Program-made: the position numbers and the translations under genes | The notes under the pieces: generated by a model | Database searches by the model: none | Told to the model about the DNA's origin: nothing | The model's input: only the letters and a program-made list of their open reading frames with translations | Source: Leptobrachium leishanense | Taxonomy: Eukaryota > Chordata > Amphibia > Anura > Megophryidae | DNA: 64,000 nt | Assembly: GCA_009667805.1 (NCBI GenBank) | Contig: CM019069.1 | Location: 55,866,422-55,930,421, forward strand | Direction of reading: 5' to 3' | Part shown: positions 23,481 to 34,735 of the stretch, one piece after another | Layout of the letters: each line of letters begins with the position of its first letter | How positions within the stretch are numbered: position 1 is the first letter of the stretch

Positions 23481-23805
23481 GTTCCTTTTAGCAGTTGTCA
23501 TAAAAATGTGACATTACCTGATTATTTGTAAAATAACAAAAAAAAAGATCCAAATGCATGATGTTGAGATCCTCCTATAATTACAGAAAATATTCACTGT
23601 CTAGAAAATACATCTTAGAATTTACTGTACCGATAGAAAACTACTAGATATCCCTAGGGAGGAAGCAAACAAACGTGTTTTTCAATAATTACCCTATGAA
23701 ATGTCAGTGAGACATGAACACAAACCAGCTGAGTATTCCACTCCTAAGTTTTGAATTGTTTATATTCGTTTTGCTAATGATACATACACATTTGATGTGT
23801 GAGTG

Positions 23806-23843
<38 letters not shown>

Positions 23844-23894
23844 ATTATTATGAAAACTTGGAAAAAGTGTCTAATGAAAATATATTATATATAT

Positions 23895-24189
23895 AATCCA
23901 GAAGGAGAGCAATCTAATTCATACATGTAAAGACTGTAACAGAAGCTCACACATTAAAGGTGTTAACACATTTTAACCCTTTACATCCCTTAACCCTAAC
24001 ATCCCTTAACCCTTTCGAAATTTCAACAAATGGTAACCCATTGCTGATTTTATGCAAGGTTTTTAACCATAAACTCTGTTAGGATTGAGTTTTTAGAACT
24101 TGTAAAGGGTTAAATTGTGTTAAAACCTATTATGTGAGCTTTTGTTAAAGTCTTTACATGTATGAATTGGAGTATTCTCCTTCTGGATT
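23895..24189. mobile_element. Foldback MITE with AATCCAGAAGGAGA ends
   Basis: The left arm (AATCCAGAAGGAGA, then CATACATGTAAAGACT and AGAAGCTCACA) is repeated in reverse at 24125-24189. The centre carries several AACCCTTTA/AACCCTTTC motifs. It abuts an (AT)n run at 23810-23840. About 295 bp, non-coding. Confidence 0.75.
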
Positions 24190-24232
24190 GTTGTATTTTT
24201 TGGTCTGGAGAAGCACCCGCTTGTTATGCATA

Positions 24233-24414
24233 CAGGGTTATTCAGAGAGCGGTGACAAACAGGAGAATGACTGGAGAATGGAAAATTCTAGGTCAAAATA
24301 GCCAAACCAGAAAAATTCTCCCATTCATCTCACTTTCTAAATCGGCTAATTTGACCTAGAATTTTCCATTCTCCAGCCATTCTCCTGCTTTTCACTGCTT
24401 TCTGAATAACCCTG
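24233..24414. mobile_element. Palindromic MITE C, CAGGGTTATTCAGAG ends
   Basis: CAGGGTTATTCAGAGAG at left and CTGAATAACCCTG at right, with the whole 180 bp forming one imperfect hairpin through TTCTAGGTCAAAATAGCC and its complement. Sister copies lie at 50229-50985, 53677-53867 and 57843-58023. Confidence 0.85.
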
Positions 24415-24533
24415 TTAGTAAAGCTTGAGTGCTGTCCTTCTAGTGTGTATATATATATATATATAGTGCTTACAAGGGTTGTGGTGGAGGGCAGAAAGTG
24501 AGATAAAAAGCCTCCATGCTATAATTAGTTATG

Positions 24534-24590
24534 TTTATTATTGCAGAAGCCACTTGCACATCACAGCAATTCAATGAACTGCAATATATA
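24534..24590 (+). repeat. Partial copy of the TTGCAGAAGCCACTTGCAC repeat
   Basis: Shares about 50 bp with 37150-37200 and 38999-39050 and, like those, is bordered by TA dinucleotide runs. Confidence 0.6.
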
Positions 24591-26284
24591 TATTGAGTGG
24601 GACACCTGATTTTATTTAAAAGAATAAAGAAACCTTTTTAAAAGTTTGAGAGGAAGAGAAGACGTTATGCAACTAGATAAAGTCGCAATCAGTGATTAGA
24701 GACAACTTGTAAACTTCTAAACCACGTGTATGTTATAAAAACACATGTATCATTATATCCACTGAGTCCTGATACTTTATGAGACATTCTGAATCACAAA
24801 ACATGAAAGTTTTTAAATAATTAGAATAAATAAAACAGCTGGGAAATAAACTGAGAGTTAAGACAAAAACTCGTGATTTGTTTTGAATCATTTTATTCTA
24901 CAAATATTAAACGTTTTACTTGTAGGAGCTATCAGAATAATAACAATAATCCCATAGGAATTACTTACCATAATAAAAGTTCATACTGAAAAGATAAAAT
25001 GCAAAATTCGACCAAAATGTCCAATACTATTTCGTAGCATTTTGGAATAGGTGTTTGTTTGTGCTGAAGTCCAGTGTGCAGTAATGATCAATACATCATA
25101 ATAGAATACAGAAAACATAATTACAGTACAGGTTTCAATTCTGTTGAATCGACTTTACATCTCGGACAGCAATTTTACTGTAGTAACATGCAATAGCTAG
25201 GAATCTAACAGACAATTATATCGATTTTATTGGCTTAAAAACTACTGCACACAGCAACTTGATTTAATTTTCTGAAGAAAAAAAAAAAAACATCCAAACT
25301 ACATAAATCATGCTTTCCATGTTAGGAAAAAAAAGGTTTTGGTGAACTGATCAATTTTTTTTATTTTTTTTAAAAAGAAAAGAATAAGTTAGAAATAAAA
25401 CATTGGTAATAAAAAGGGAAAGCAGCTATATGTATTATTTTTATTTATAGGGATTGAGTGCTGTGAATCCTGGGCTGATTCTTTTCCATTAGGTGATTAT
25501 TCACTGCATTTAGAGCCCACAGGTTTTGGAAGGGTTAAGGTGGTGAAGAAAGGAGTGAATATTAAGAAAGAATTTCATTATCAAAGAAATTAAAGAGGGA
25601 AAAAAGTCTTCTAAGGCAACACAACAACCTCTTAAACACTTAGTTGCTGGTTTAAATGAGTTAAGCTTATTTATATAAATTAGATATAATTCTAGGTTTC
25701 CCTTAAGTATAAAATTTGATGGAGCTGCGGGTTTTTTTGTTTTTTTTTAGTCTTTTTTTAAATAGCAAAGTCACGTTATAAAAAGTCATTAAAAATTCTG
25801 TACAAAATAATCACAACAAAATAATTCAGCATGGGTACAATTACAAGTAGTAAATTGCCGGTTGAAAAATATATTCATATTTATATATCTATATATCTAT
25901 ATATATATAGGTATTTCATCGGTTCGCTATTCGTTTAAAAATTGCATAGATCCTAATTATTGCTTGTTGATTATTTATTTTTTATCTGGATCAGATAAGT
26001 AACAGGATAGAGATGGGGAGGCTGTGTGTATAGTGAGCAATTCTTATGCAAAGTTCTAGGAGTGGTGCAGTTACCATGGAGACTCTCCCTGCTGATTGCT
26101 CCTGATTTAAAACTTTTTTTCCGCAGATCTGCTCCTTATATAAACCTCCCTAGGGTGTCAGAATGTTAGGGTGTCACTCCTGGATAAAAAGACATTATGA
26201 AGTATAATACATTAGTTGAATGGGGATCTTAGATCCCTGCTTTATAAAGGCAGTGTAGAAAAAAAAAATACAAAAACACATTTA
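24591..26284 (-). other. NEUROD1 downstream region / probable 3' UTR
   Basis: AT-rich DNA downstream of the NEUROD1 stop codon. Vertebrate NEUROD1 transcripts have 3' UTRs longer than 1 kb, so part of this is likely transcribed. A minus-strand AATAAA lies at 24892-24897, followed by AT-rich sequence, but other AATAAA-like strings exist and the true site cannot be chosen by eye. Confidence 0.4.
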
Positions 26285-26651
26285 AAAGGACGTTCTTGCG
26301 TTTTTTGTACATTCCCTATAACACTTCAGCATTTTCCTAATTTACACCCATTATTTATTTTCTACCGGTAGCCTGTTATTCCAATTTAAACGGAAAGTCC
26401 GCGGACTTCTCCCTCCTGACCTATAGGCATTACTCACCAGCTTTTGGAGTCTCATAGGGAGAAGCAGGAGTCAGCACTGGCGCGTATAGCTGGTAATTAT
26501 TCGGCATGCATTCGGGTCAGGAGGGGGGAGAGTCCGCGGACTTTTCTTTTTAATAAGAATAACTCCCTTCAGATGGGAAATAAATAATTGGTGTAAATTA
26601 GAAAATTGTCCCTTTTAACGTGATTTAGGCTCTTGAACTAGAATGTCCCTT
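26285..26651. mobile_element. Foldback MITE just downstream of the NEUROD1 stop codon
   Basis: The outer ends AAAGGACGTTCT and AGAATGTCCCTT are inverted copies. An inner pair CTAATTTACACC (26338) and GGTGTAAATTAG (26590) is perfect. At the centre AAAGTCCGCGGACTT recurs in reverse with GTCAGGAGGGGGGAGAG near 26515-26550. It lies about 130 bases past the stop codon and is therefore probably inside the 3' UTR. Non-coding. Confidence 0.75.
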
Positions 26652-26783
26652 GAAGTGAGTCTCTTGTATGATTTTGGGGTGAAGGGGGTGCGAGGGGACC
26701 CTTACAGGCTGCATATGTAAACAATCCAGTACTGTAAAGCACAGTTGAATACATAAGTCGTCGTTGATTTGATCTTTCCAAAG

Positions 26784-27869
26784 TCAATCGTGAAAGATGG
26801 CATTAAGCTGGGCACTCATGACCCTGTCGTGGTGGGAATGGCTATCATAGGGCATGATGTTGTCCATGGGGATGTCGCAGCGTGGACCAGCGTTGGGGAA
26901 GATGGCCCCATGCCCTTGTGCTGCTGCTATGCTGGCTGCTGGATAGTGCATGGAGAAGGCATAGTTTTTCTCAAACTCAGAAGAAGGCTCATGCTTGTAG
27001 GAAAAGTTCCCATTGACACTCAGGGGTGGACTTAGGGGACCATCGAAGGTTGGGCTGGTGCAATCAGTGACAGTGGCCTCAAAGAAGGGCTCCAGGGCAG
27101 GACCAAAGGAGTGGGGCTTGACGTGAAAGATGTGGGAGCTGTCCATGGTCCCATAGGGAGGGCTGGGAAGACCAGGGGACTGATATGGGTACGGGTGCAG
27201 CGTGAAGGAAGCACTGGCCGCTTGCATGTGCGGTGGCATGTCCTGGTTCTGCTCTGGAAGAAATGTCCTGGGGTTCAGCTGGAGGCAACCTGCCACCAGG
27301 TTGGTGGTGGGCTGAGACAAGCCTTTGCAAAGGGTCTGCACGAAAGACACCAATTCTGGACTTTTCCCAGACCTCAGAATCTCAGAGAGAGCCCAGATGT
27401 AATTTTTAGCCAGGCGCAACGTTTCGATCTTGGAGAGCTTCTGGGTCTTGGAGTAACAGGGGACCACCTTGCGCAGGTTGTCCAAGGCAGCGTTGAGTCC
27501 GTGCATCCTGTTCCTCTCTCGGGCGTTCGCCTTCATCCTCCTCATTTTGAAGCGCTCCACGCGAGCTTTGGTCATCTTCTTCTTCTTGGGTCCACGTCTC
27601 TTGGGCTTCTGATCGTCGTCGTCGTCGTCGTCTTCGTCATCCTCGTCGTCTTCGTCACCGTCGTCCAGTTCTCCTTCCTCATCTTCGTCGTTGTCGTCCA
27701 TGTGGTGCTTGAGGGAGTCCTCGTCGTCGTCCTTCATCAGGCTGTCCAGCTCCTCGTCCTTTCTCTCCATGTCATTCTCATCCTGAGCGTTCAAGCAATC
27801 CTCCACCCAACCTCTGGATCCTTGGGATTCGGGCATTATCAGCCCATTATCACGATAGGACTTTGTCAT
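26784..27869 (-). CDS. NEUROD1: Neurogenic differentiation factor 1 (bHLH transcription factor)
   Basis: The intact 361-residue protein sits in a single coding exon, as in other vertebrates (human 356). NeuroD1 acts in the nucleus: it pairs with an E protein, binds CANNTG E-boxes and drives neuronal and pancreatic endocrine differentiation. Visible in order are a diverged N-terminus, an acidic tract (about 56-86), a basic nuclear-localisation motif RRGPKKKK (91-98), the basic region with NARERNR (115-121; Glu118 is the base-contacting residue) and helix-loop-helix to about 165. A conserved C-terminal activation half ends in AQLNAIFHD. The ATG has A at -3 and lies 34 bases inside exon 2. There is no frameshift. 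The N-terminal RGWVEDCL segment looks amphibian. NEUROD2, 4 and 6 are less likely given the C-terminus. Confidence 0.98.
   Translation of the reverse strand: MTKSYRDNGLIMPESQGSRGWVEDCLNAQDENDMERKDEELDSLMKDDDEDSLKHHMDDNDEDEEGELDDGDEDDEDDEDDDDDDDQKPKRRGPKKKKMTKARVERFKMRRMKANARERNRMHGLNAALDNLRKVVPCYSKTQKLSKIETLRLAKNYIWALSEILRSGKSPELVSFVQTLCKGLSQPTTNLVAGCLQLNPRTFLPEQNQDMPPHMQAASASFTLHPYPYQSPGLPSPPYGTMDSSHIFHVKPHSFGPALEPFFEATVTDCTSPTFDGPLSPPLSVNGNFSYKHEPSSEFEKNYAFSMHYPAASIAAAQGHGAIFPNAGPRCDIPMDNIMPYDSHSHHDRVMSAQLNAIFHD
27611..27662 (-). repeat. In-frame GAC/GAA repeat coding the acidic tract
   Basis: GTC and TTC triplets on the plus strand encode Asp/Glu runs of NEUROD1 residues about 70-86. The repeat is uninterrupted GTC for about six units, so its length could vary between individuals. 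Confidence 0.85.
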
Positions 27870-27903
27870 TGTTGTGTTTTATGGTTTTTGTTTCCTCCCA
27901 ATT
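27870..27903 (-). other. NEUROD1: NEUROD1 exon 2 5' UTR and splice acceptor
   Basis: On the minus strand a pyrimidine-rich run ends in CCACAG (AG at 27905-27904), followed by AATTGGGAGG and, 34 bases on, the start codon. NEUROD1 is known to have an intron in its 5' UTR, just upstream of the ATG. Confidence 0.75.
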
Positions 27904-29616
27904 CTGTGGTTTAAAAGGAGGGAAAAAAAATAAAATAAAAAAAAATAGATTAATAAAAAAAACTAAAAATTAATAAAATATATTAACTTATAAAATGAAC
28001 TAACAGAGCAGAGACATATCTACATCCTTCTTAGACAGGGGCATTTGCTGTTTTTTATTTAGTTTTTTTCCCTCTTATTTAGGGATATCAGAAGAGCCTG
28101 GATTTTGGATTTAAATTACTGGACCCCCCTGGTACAAAGTGGATCTGTCACTCAGCCTCTGATCTCTGAACATAATAAGATCTCACATTCCGTTATGTAA
28201 CCTCTGTATTATTATTAGACCTAAGTAGATTAAAAGAATATGATTTTATATGATTAAAAATGACTAAATGGAGAGGGTTGAAGAAAAATGTGGAATTTAA
28301 TTTACCCCTTCACATTAAACTTTATTTTTTTTCACTCAGGGCTCAATGGAAATTTGAGGGAGAAAATTGAAATAATTTTAGGGATAAAACAATAATAATA
28401 ATAATAATACAGTTGTTAAAAAATAAGCTTTAATTATAATCCAAAGATATAAATACTAAAAAATCTTAAATAAAAATAAAGCAAAGATTTTTTTTTATAC
28501 TAATAATAGTAATAATCCAAAATAATACAAGCATGATAATTAACAAAAACTATCGATAGTAAATATAAAAAATATTTTTAAAATAATAATAAATTAAAAC
28601 CAATGAAGTAGAGAGAGTTGGAGGAGCCTTGAGCAGAGTGGGGATCAGGTGCAGAATGTTTTATATTCTGAACATTCCCCATCTGCACTTTACTGGATCA
28701 ATTGAACTCAAGTGAGTCTCTTTCTGTGCCAATAAAACAAACACAACAACTTGGTGCATAAAGAAAATACTTGACATCTTAACTAGGGTATGGCATGACC
28801 TGATGTATCTGTTTCTTCCTGGAAAAAGGGCTTTTTATGTGTAAGTGCATTGATTGGCAGAGACTGCTGGGTATGTGATGCCCTCTCCCTCCCTGTAACA
28901 GGTAGCATATGTTGCCCTTAACACCAGAGCTCCACATCACGAAAACATTGTGTCAAACCACTGATCAATTAATGTGCATCCTGCAACAACGACTTTTTCT
29001 AGGGTTCTGGTGGGGTAAATAACAGTCATTTATCAAGTGTTTTAAAAGATATATCTTTTTATAGGTTTATTTTTAATTAAGGGAAAGGGCATGGATGCTT
29101 TGGAAAATTATGTAAGAGCAGTACTGGAAAGGTGTCACTCAGAAAACTCATTAACAGGGTGACAGGACAATAACTTAGATAATTCTAAAACTTTAATACA
29201 TTTACAAAAGGAATATTGTATAAAAATACAGCAATTATATACGTTGCTACATTTTCAGCTGGTAAGAGCTATATGAAGAAAGGGCTGAAAGAAATAATAC
29301 CTTCATATATTAAATTATTATTAAATATTTCATATATATATATATAATGTTTCCTTACAAGCATTTAAGTAAATTATGCAAAATGTAAAATGATAAAGAA
29401 GTAATCTCTGCAAGCTTGTCGTGTTACTTTGTGTATATATCCAATAAATAAGAGCATCATTCAATATTAAAATATATCTATAGGTAAATCCATCAGGCCA
29501 GGCATCAGCCACAGAGAAATGTAATTATAAAAGAAATAGAGTGATCCAAGTGTAATTACCAACAAAAAAAAGGTATAGGAAGAGCAAAGGATGCAGAAGA
29601 AGAAGAAGATGCTCAC
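27904..29616 (-). other. NEUROD1: NEUROD1 intron 1 (inferred)
   Basis: About 1.7 kb of AT-rich DNA between the donor at 29616 and the acceptor at 27904. No reading frame or clear transposon is seen in it. The extent rests on consensus splice sites, not transcripts. Confidence 0.65.
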
Positions 29617-29740
29617 CTTAGCAGTGCTGTATGCTTGGCAGTGATAGTCTCATAACCCCTCTCAGTGATGCAGAGCAGAGTGAGTTTGTGCAGTGCTGAG
29701 ATTTTTTTTCTTTTATGTATATATTTTTTTTTAATTTCTG
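29617..29740 (-). other. NEUROD1: NEUROD1 non-coding exon 1 (inferred)
   Basis: The minus strand carries a consensus donor AAG|GTGAGC at 29617/29616. A TATA box at 29770-29764 predicts initiation near 29740, giving a 5' UTR exon of about 120 bases. This is similar in size to exon 1 of other vertebrate NEUROD1 genes. The 5' end is approximate. Confidence 0.65.
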
Positions 29741-29763
29741 AGGGATGTGGTGAGTGTCTCAGG

Positions 29764-29770
29764 TTTTATA
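29764..29770 (-). promoter_or_regulatory. NEUROD1: TATA box of NEUROD1
   Basis: TATAAAA on the minus strand within GCTATAAAACC, about 150 bases upstream of the exon 1 donor. Confidence 0.75.
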
Positions 29771-29793
29771 GCGGGTCCCGTGACGCTATTAGA

Positions 29794-29917
29794 CAAGTGA
29801 GGAGGAGGAGGTGATGGGTGTCACAGGGAGGAGGGGGAAGATGCGAGGATGGTACCAGCTCAGGCAGGATGTTGTGTGCGCATGCGCCTTCCTCATCTCC
29901 GCGGCACGCGCCATATG
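29794..29917 (-). promoter_or_regulatory. NEUROD1: E-boxes upstream of the NEUROD1 TATA box
   Basis: CAAGTG at 29794-29799 and CATATG at 29912-29917 are CANNTG motifs within 150 bases of the TATA box. NEUROD1 promoters are known to respond to neurogenin/NeuroD E-box binding. Which of these is used is not known. Confidence 0.5.
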
Positions 29918-30336
29918 GTCACTCAAGTCGGGCAAACTGCCTGGGGATCACGTGATCTTCCACCCCCCCCCTTCCTTTCCTGCCTCTCCATCTCGTCGCG
30001 TTCTGCTCTCACCCCCCTCCCCATCCATTTGTATTCTGCGCCCGCTCTCCCCATTCCATCCCTTTGTGGCCATCTGTCGCCAGTTACACATTCTGCGAAC
30101 CTGTTTGTTAACCCCTTCCCGGCTGGGGCATTGTGAGCCCAATGAGTGACAGAAGGGGTGGCAGAAGGAGGACACTGGCACTGGGACCCCCCCCCCCCAT
30201 TATTTTACCTCCTTCCCCTGGAACCCCCGGAGCTGTGCCCCTTGATATAAAGTACCGGTAATGACAAAGCCCCGAGTCTTTCTCTGGGGTCAGGAGGAGA
30301 TTCCGACACTTAATAGCAAGGTGTCCTTCTACCTGT
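29918..30336. other. NEUROD1 upstream region, C-rich, no gene
   Basis: GC-richer than the surroundings, with CCCC runs at 29958 and 30187. Short open frames on both strands are low-complexity artefacts. Confidence 0.5.
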
Positions 30337-30552
30337 AACCTACCCATTCATCTATCCATCCACCCATCCATCCATCCACCCACCCATCCACCCATTCATC
30401 TATCCATCCACCCACCCATCCATCCATCCATCCACCCATCCATCCATCCACCCATCCATCCATCCATCCACCCACCCATCCACCCATTCATCTATCCATC
30501 CACCCACCCATCCATCCACTCACCCATCCATCCATCCATCCATCCACTCACA
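30337..30552 (+). repeat. (CATC/CACC)n tetranucleotide array
   Basis: Tandem ATCC and ACCC units with three recurrences of the ACCCATTCATCTATCCATCC block, so the array has its own longer period of about 60-120 bp. Confidence 0.95.
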
Positions 30553-30789
30553 CCTTTATTCAGTGGTGAAATCTCAAAGAGTGGAGGACAGGTGTGCTAA
30601 TATAGAGTCATCCTCCTCCTCTCACATGTATCATCATTACCAGAAGCCATGCAGCTCCTCTGACAGTCTGAGAGCTGAGATTCATGAAACCTGAGGAGGA
30701 GCAGGTCATCCCACCTGAGCCTTCACTACCTTCACCAAATCCAAAAGGAAATTCAAATAAACCCAACTCCTAATACAAAGACTATAGAA
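30553..30789. other. Unclassified spacer
   Basis: Nothing recognised. Confidence 0.4.
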
Positions 30790-31045
30790 AGCTGTACCCA
30801 CTCTACCATTTATTTATACCAGACAAAAATGTACCTTACTCGGGTGTCTATGCCAGGAAAAGCTGTATCCATTATTCACTATGCCAGTAATAGCTTTACC
30901 CATAAAGTCCATGCCAGTAGAAACTGTACCCCACTCTGTCTATGTCAGAAAAAACAGTACCCACACTACTGTTTATGCCAATATATACTGCACCCCATAC
31001 TACGGTTTATGTAAAATAAAGCTGTACCCCACTCTACTGCTCCTG
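30790..31045 (+). repeat. Degenerate tandem repeat, about 33-bp unit
   Basis: About seven diverged units built on TATGCCAG...CTGTACCCCACTCTAC follow each other. Spacing of TATGCCAG/TATGTCAG is about 30-36 bases. Confidence 0.7.
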
Positions 31046-31140
31046 ATAAGGGGCATCTTTTGAACCCCAAAAAACACATCAGATCAGGTAACAGAAAACC
31101 TCAGAATGCCCAACAAAGAAAGTTACTTAAACACACACAC

Positions 31141-31535
31141 CTGATCATATAATCTGTGCCATGTAAACGGAGGCATATAAAACGTGAAAGGAAATCTGGT
31201 CATATAATCTATGCCAGGTAAACCTGTCATATAATCTGTACCAAGTACCTGGGCATATAACGTGTCTCTGCAGAGTAGATTTGAGCCTATAGCCGGTGCC
31301 AGCTAAAGCTGCCCATGTAATCTGTGCCAGGTAAACCTGGGTATGCAATCCGTGCCCGGTATGCCTGGGCATATAACGTGTCACTGCAGAGTAGATTTGA
31401 GCCTATAGTCTGTGCAAACCTGGTTTTATAATCTGTGCCAGGCAAACCTGGTCATATAATCTGTACCAGGCAAGGTTGGTCATATAATTTTCACTGCCAG
31501 GTAAATCTGGTCGAGTCATCTGTGCCAGGTAAGCG
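31141..31535 (+). repeat. Degenerate tandem repeat on CATATAATCTGTGCCAGGTA
   Basis: A dozen or so units of about 27-33 bp, all variants of CATATAATCTGTGCCAGG followed by TAAACCTGGT. A longer block CAGAGTAGATTTGAGCCTAT occurs twice (31270 and 31389), showing higher-order duplication. Confidence 0.8.
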
Positions 31536-32244
31536 GTAGACTCAAATTTGTCCCCAGCAATCCGAATCACTGAATTTGCACCATGTAATATGTAGAAACA
31601 CCAATAAGAACTTTGTAACCTATGATTATTTTCCCCATTCAGGGTACCCAGCAGAATACAATGTAAAGGGTACATTTAGAGAGATCTTACAATACAGCTG
31701 GCACTGCCGAGTAACTGGGCACACAACTTACTTACCTATAAAAGGCCAATTCTCAAAGGGAAGATGAATTCCCCAGAAAAGATGACATATAATATCCGTA
31801 CATGGTTCTTCTTTCACCTGAGTCTCTCTGTAATTCAATGACATCGCATTTCCTCCCATACAAACTAATTATGTCATCTTGCACAACCAGGCAATTAATC
31901 ATAAAACACCAGAGAACAATAAACCCACCAGCCACCAGAATTCCTTTATACCGTTTAAAGTATATACACCATGGGAGTCGGATATTCACTGCTTAATTGT
32001 AACATGCAGAGCTCTTCCCAAAGAACATTATGTAAATGTGATCGAAAGTGCAAAACATTGATTTATTTGGGGGGGGGGGATATTAATTGTCTCATCCGCT
32101 GGACCGAACTGTCATGGAATTCTTCAATTTTATATACTAGATTATAACAATAATATAGTAATATCTCCACTTCTGTCATAAATATTATAGTTTATTATAT
32201 GAAGAAATGAATTATTTGTACATAAACACTTGTAGATGTATGTG
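31536..32244. other. Intergenic DNA, no gene seen
   Basis: AT-rich, with a G9 run at about 32070. No coding evidence. Confidence 0.5.
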
Positions 32245-32402
32245 TGTGTGTGTCTCTACCACCCTGTCAGTTTCTCTTTGCTCCTTTGTATTCTTTCTGT
32301 CTGTATCTTTATCTATCTATCTATCTATCTATCTACATATCTATCTATCTCTAGCACTCTGTTAGTTTCTCTTTGTTCCTTTGTATTCTTTCTGTCTGTA
32401 TC

Positions 32403-32477
<75 letters not shown>

Positions 32478-32538
32478 CTAGCACTCTGTTTGTCTGTTAG
32501 TTTCTCTTTGTTCCTTTGTATTCTTTCTGTCTGTATCT

Positions 32539-32632
<94 letters not shown>

Positions 32633-32653
32633 CTCTCTCTATCTATCTATCTA

Positions 32654-32684
<31 letters not shown>

Positions 32685-33480
32685 CTATCTCTAGCACTCT
32701 GTCAGTCTCTCTTTGTTCCTTTGTATTCATTCTGTCTGTATCTTTATCTATCTAGTATATATATCTATCTCTCTAATCTATCTAATGTATATTATCTATC
32801 TATCTCTAGCACTCTGTCAGTCTCTCTTTGTTCATTTGTATTCTTTCTGTCTGTATCTTTAACTATCTCTCTAATCTATCTAATGTATATAATCTATCTA
32901 ATCTATATACTGTATATATAATCTATCTATCTCTCTACCTCTAGCACTCTGTCTTTCATTTTCTCTTTGTTCCTTTATTCTTTCTGTCTGTATATTTATC
33001 TATCTCTCTATCTCTCTAATCTATCTAACTATAGCTAATCTATCTCTAGCACTGTCAGTTTCTCTTTGTTCCTTTGTATTCTTTCTGTCTGTATCTATCT
33101 ATCTATCTAAATATCTATCTCTAGCACTCTGTCAGTTTCTCTTTGTTCCTTTATTCTTTCTGTCTGTATCTTTATCTATCTCTCTATCTCTGTAATCTAT
33201 CTAATGTATATAATCTATCTCTATCTATGTATATAATCTATCTCTATCTAATCTATCTAACTATATCTAATCTATCTCTATCTTTGTTCCTTTGTATTCT
33301 TTCTATCTGTATCTATATCATCTATCTATCTATCTATCTAAACTGACTATATCTAATCTGTCTTTATCTAATCTATCCAATCTAATTTAACTATATCTAA
33401 TCCATCTCTCTATCTCTCTAATCTAACTATATATATATACAGTATATATATCTATATCTATCTATCTTTGCTTTTGATCT
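32245..33480 (+). repeat. Composite TCTA microsatellite with about nine conserved spacers
   Basis: Blocks of (TCTA)n and TCTC variants alternate with a conserved spacer containing TAGCACTCTGTCAG, then TTTCTCTTTGTTCC, then TTCTTTCTGTCTGTATC. Spacers start near 32258, 32350, 32477, 32691, 32806, 32941, 33040, 33121 and 33283. Tandem duplication of a spacer plus microsatellite unit explains it. The open frames rich in Ser, Ile, Tyr and Leu are artefacts. Confidence 0.95.
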
Positions 33481-34670
33481 CTCTTATCTATCGAATTCTC
33501 TTTTTTTCTATCTATCTCGGTATCTTTCAGCCCACATCGAGTGAAACTAAGTTAGAATGTAAACTAGGTGATGTTATTCTGAGCTGGACGTGGTGGTCCT
33601 AAAAGCACGTTAAATCCATAATTTAAAGAGGTTTTCTTTCTTACATTAATTTTATTCTGGCTTTGCTTTTTTCCTCCCTTGTAAATAGTCCCAGGTTGCT
33701 CCCAATGAATTGGCATGACTTGGAGTGTGACATGTAGGAGTATTGAATTGGTAGCACGCCAGAAGCCAGCTAGGCCCATGAAAAGGACAGGTGTACTATG
33801 TGCCCATCAATACTGTATAGAATCATTTGGTCTATAGTTACTCAGGTGAAATGTAACATAACACACAGCACTCTGAAAGTTTCTGAACTACCCCATGAAT
33901 AAGAACCCAGTTATCCTCCCACAGAATACAGTGAGGTCCTTTCATGTGCTGGACTTGTGTGAGTTAAGAAGGCCTTTTCACATTCCCAATTTGCTAATTA
34001 TTGATTTAATACACACTGTTTTGTTTCTACTTTAAGCTGCACTTAAAAGCCAAACCTTTTTATGGGGATTATACAGCACAACGTGCCTATCCTTAAAATG
34101 TAAAAAGCAATCCCAATACAACCGTACAGTCCATACCTTATTTGGGGAAATGCACTGTATTAATATATTCCTTAAAAGATTAAAGGGACATTAATTCACT
34201 CCATATTTCCCAGAAACAAGCACAAGAAAAGCCACAAATCCCTTTATTTCTTCAATAAGGACACTTTTTAACGAGGTGCATGTGTGTGTTATACTTATAT
34301 GTGTAGCTATCGTTTATATAAAGTGGACAAATATAGATATATAAATAAAATAGAGGGAGATAGATGAATGTAATACATACATATATATTGTAAAACAGAG
34401 GGATAGCTATAAATAGAGGGAGATAGAATTTGTAAATGTGTGTGTTATAATATATGCAGCTTTAGTTTATATAAGGTGGACACTCAGACAGAAAATAAAG
34501 GGATAGATAAATAAGTAAATAGATACAATAGAGGGATAAATAGAGTAGATGAAGAGATAGCTATAGGTAAAATAGAGGGATAGAAAGAAGAAAAAATGAT
34601 GTAGGCAGAAAGACAGACAGATTAAATAGAGGAATGGAAAGATGGAAAGATGGATAGATAGTTGGAAAGA
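33481..34670. other. Intergenic DNA, no gene seen
   Basis: Mixed AT-rich DNA with some GATA-like strings after 34330. No exon-like sequence. Confidence 0.5.
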
Positions 34671-34735
34671 TAGATAGATAGATAGATGGATGGATGGATG
34701 GATGGATGGATGGATGGATGGATAGATAGATAGAT
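34671..34735 (+). repeat. (GATA)n(GATG)n microsatellite
   Basis: GATA units, nine GATG units, then GATA units again. Confidence 0.95.

Noticed and set aside
26769..27035. Plus-strand frame reading into the NEUROD1 3' coding end
   Set aside because: Antisense shadow only.
27111..27914. 267-residue plus-strand frame opposite NEUROD1
   Set aside because: It is the antisense shadow of the NEUROD1 coding exon, with Val-rich sequence caused by the Asp/Glu repeat.
32236..32921. Ser/Ile/Tyr/Leu repeat proteins and a CRISPR-like alternation
   Set aside because: The frames are translated TCTA microsatellite. The alternation has conserved spacers and variable repeats, the reverse of a CRISPR array, in a vertebrate genome.
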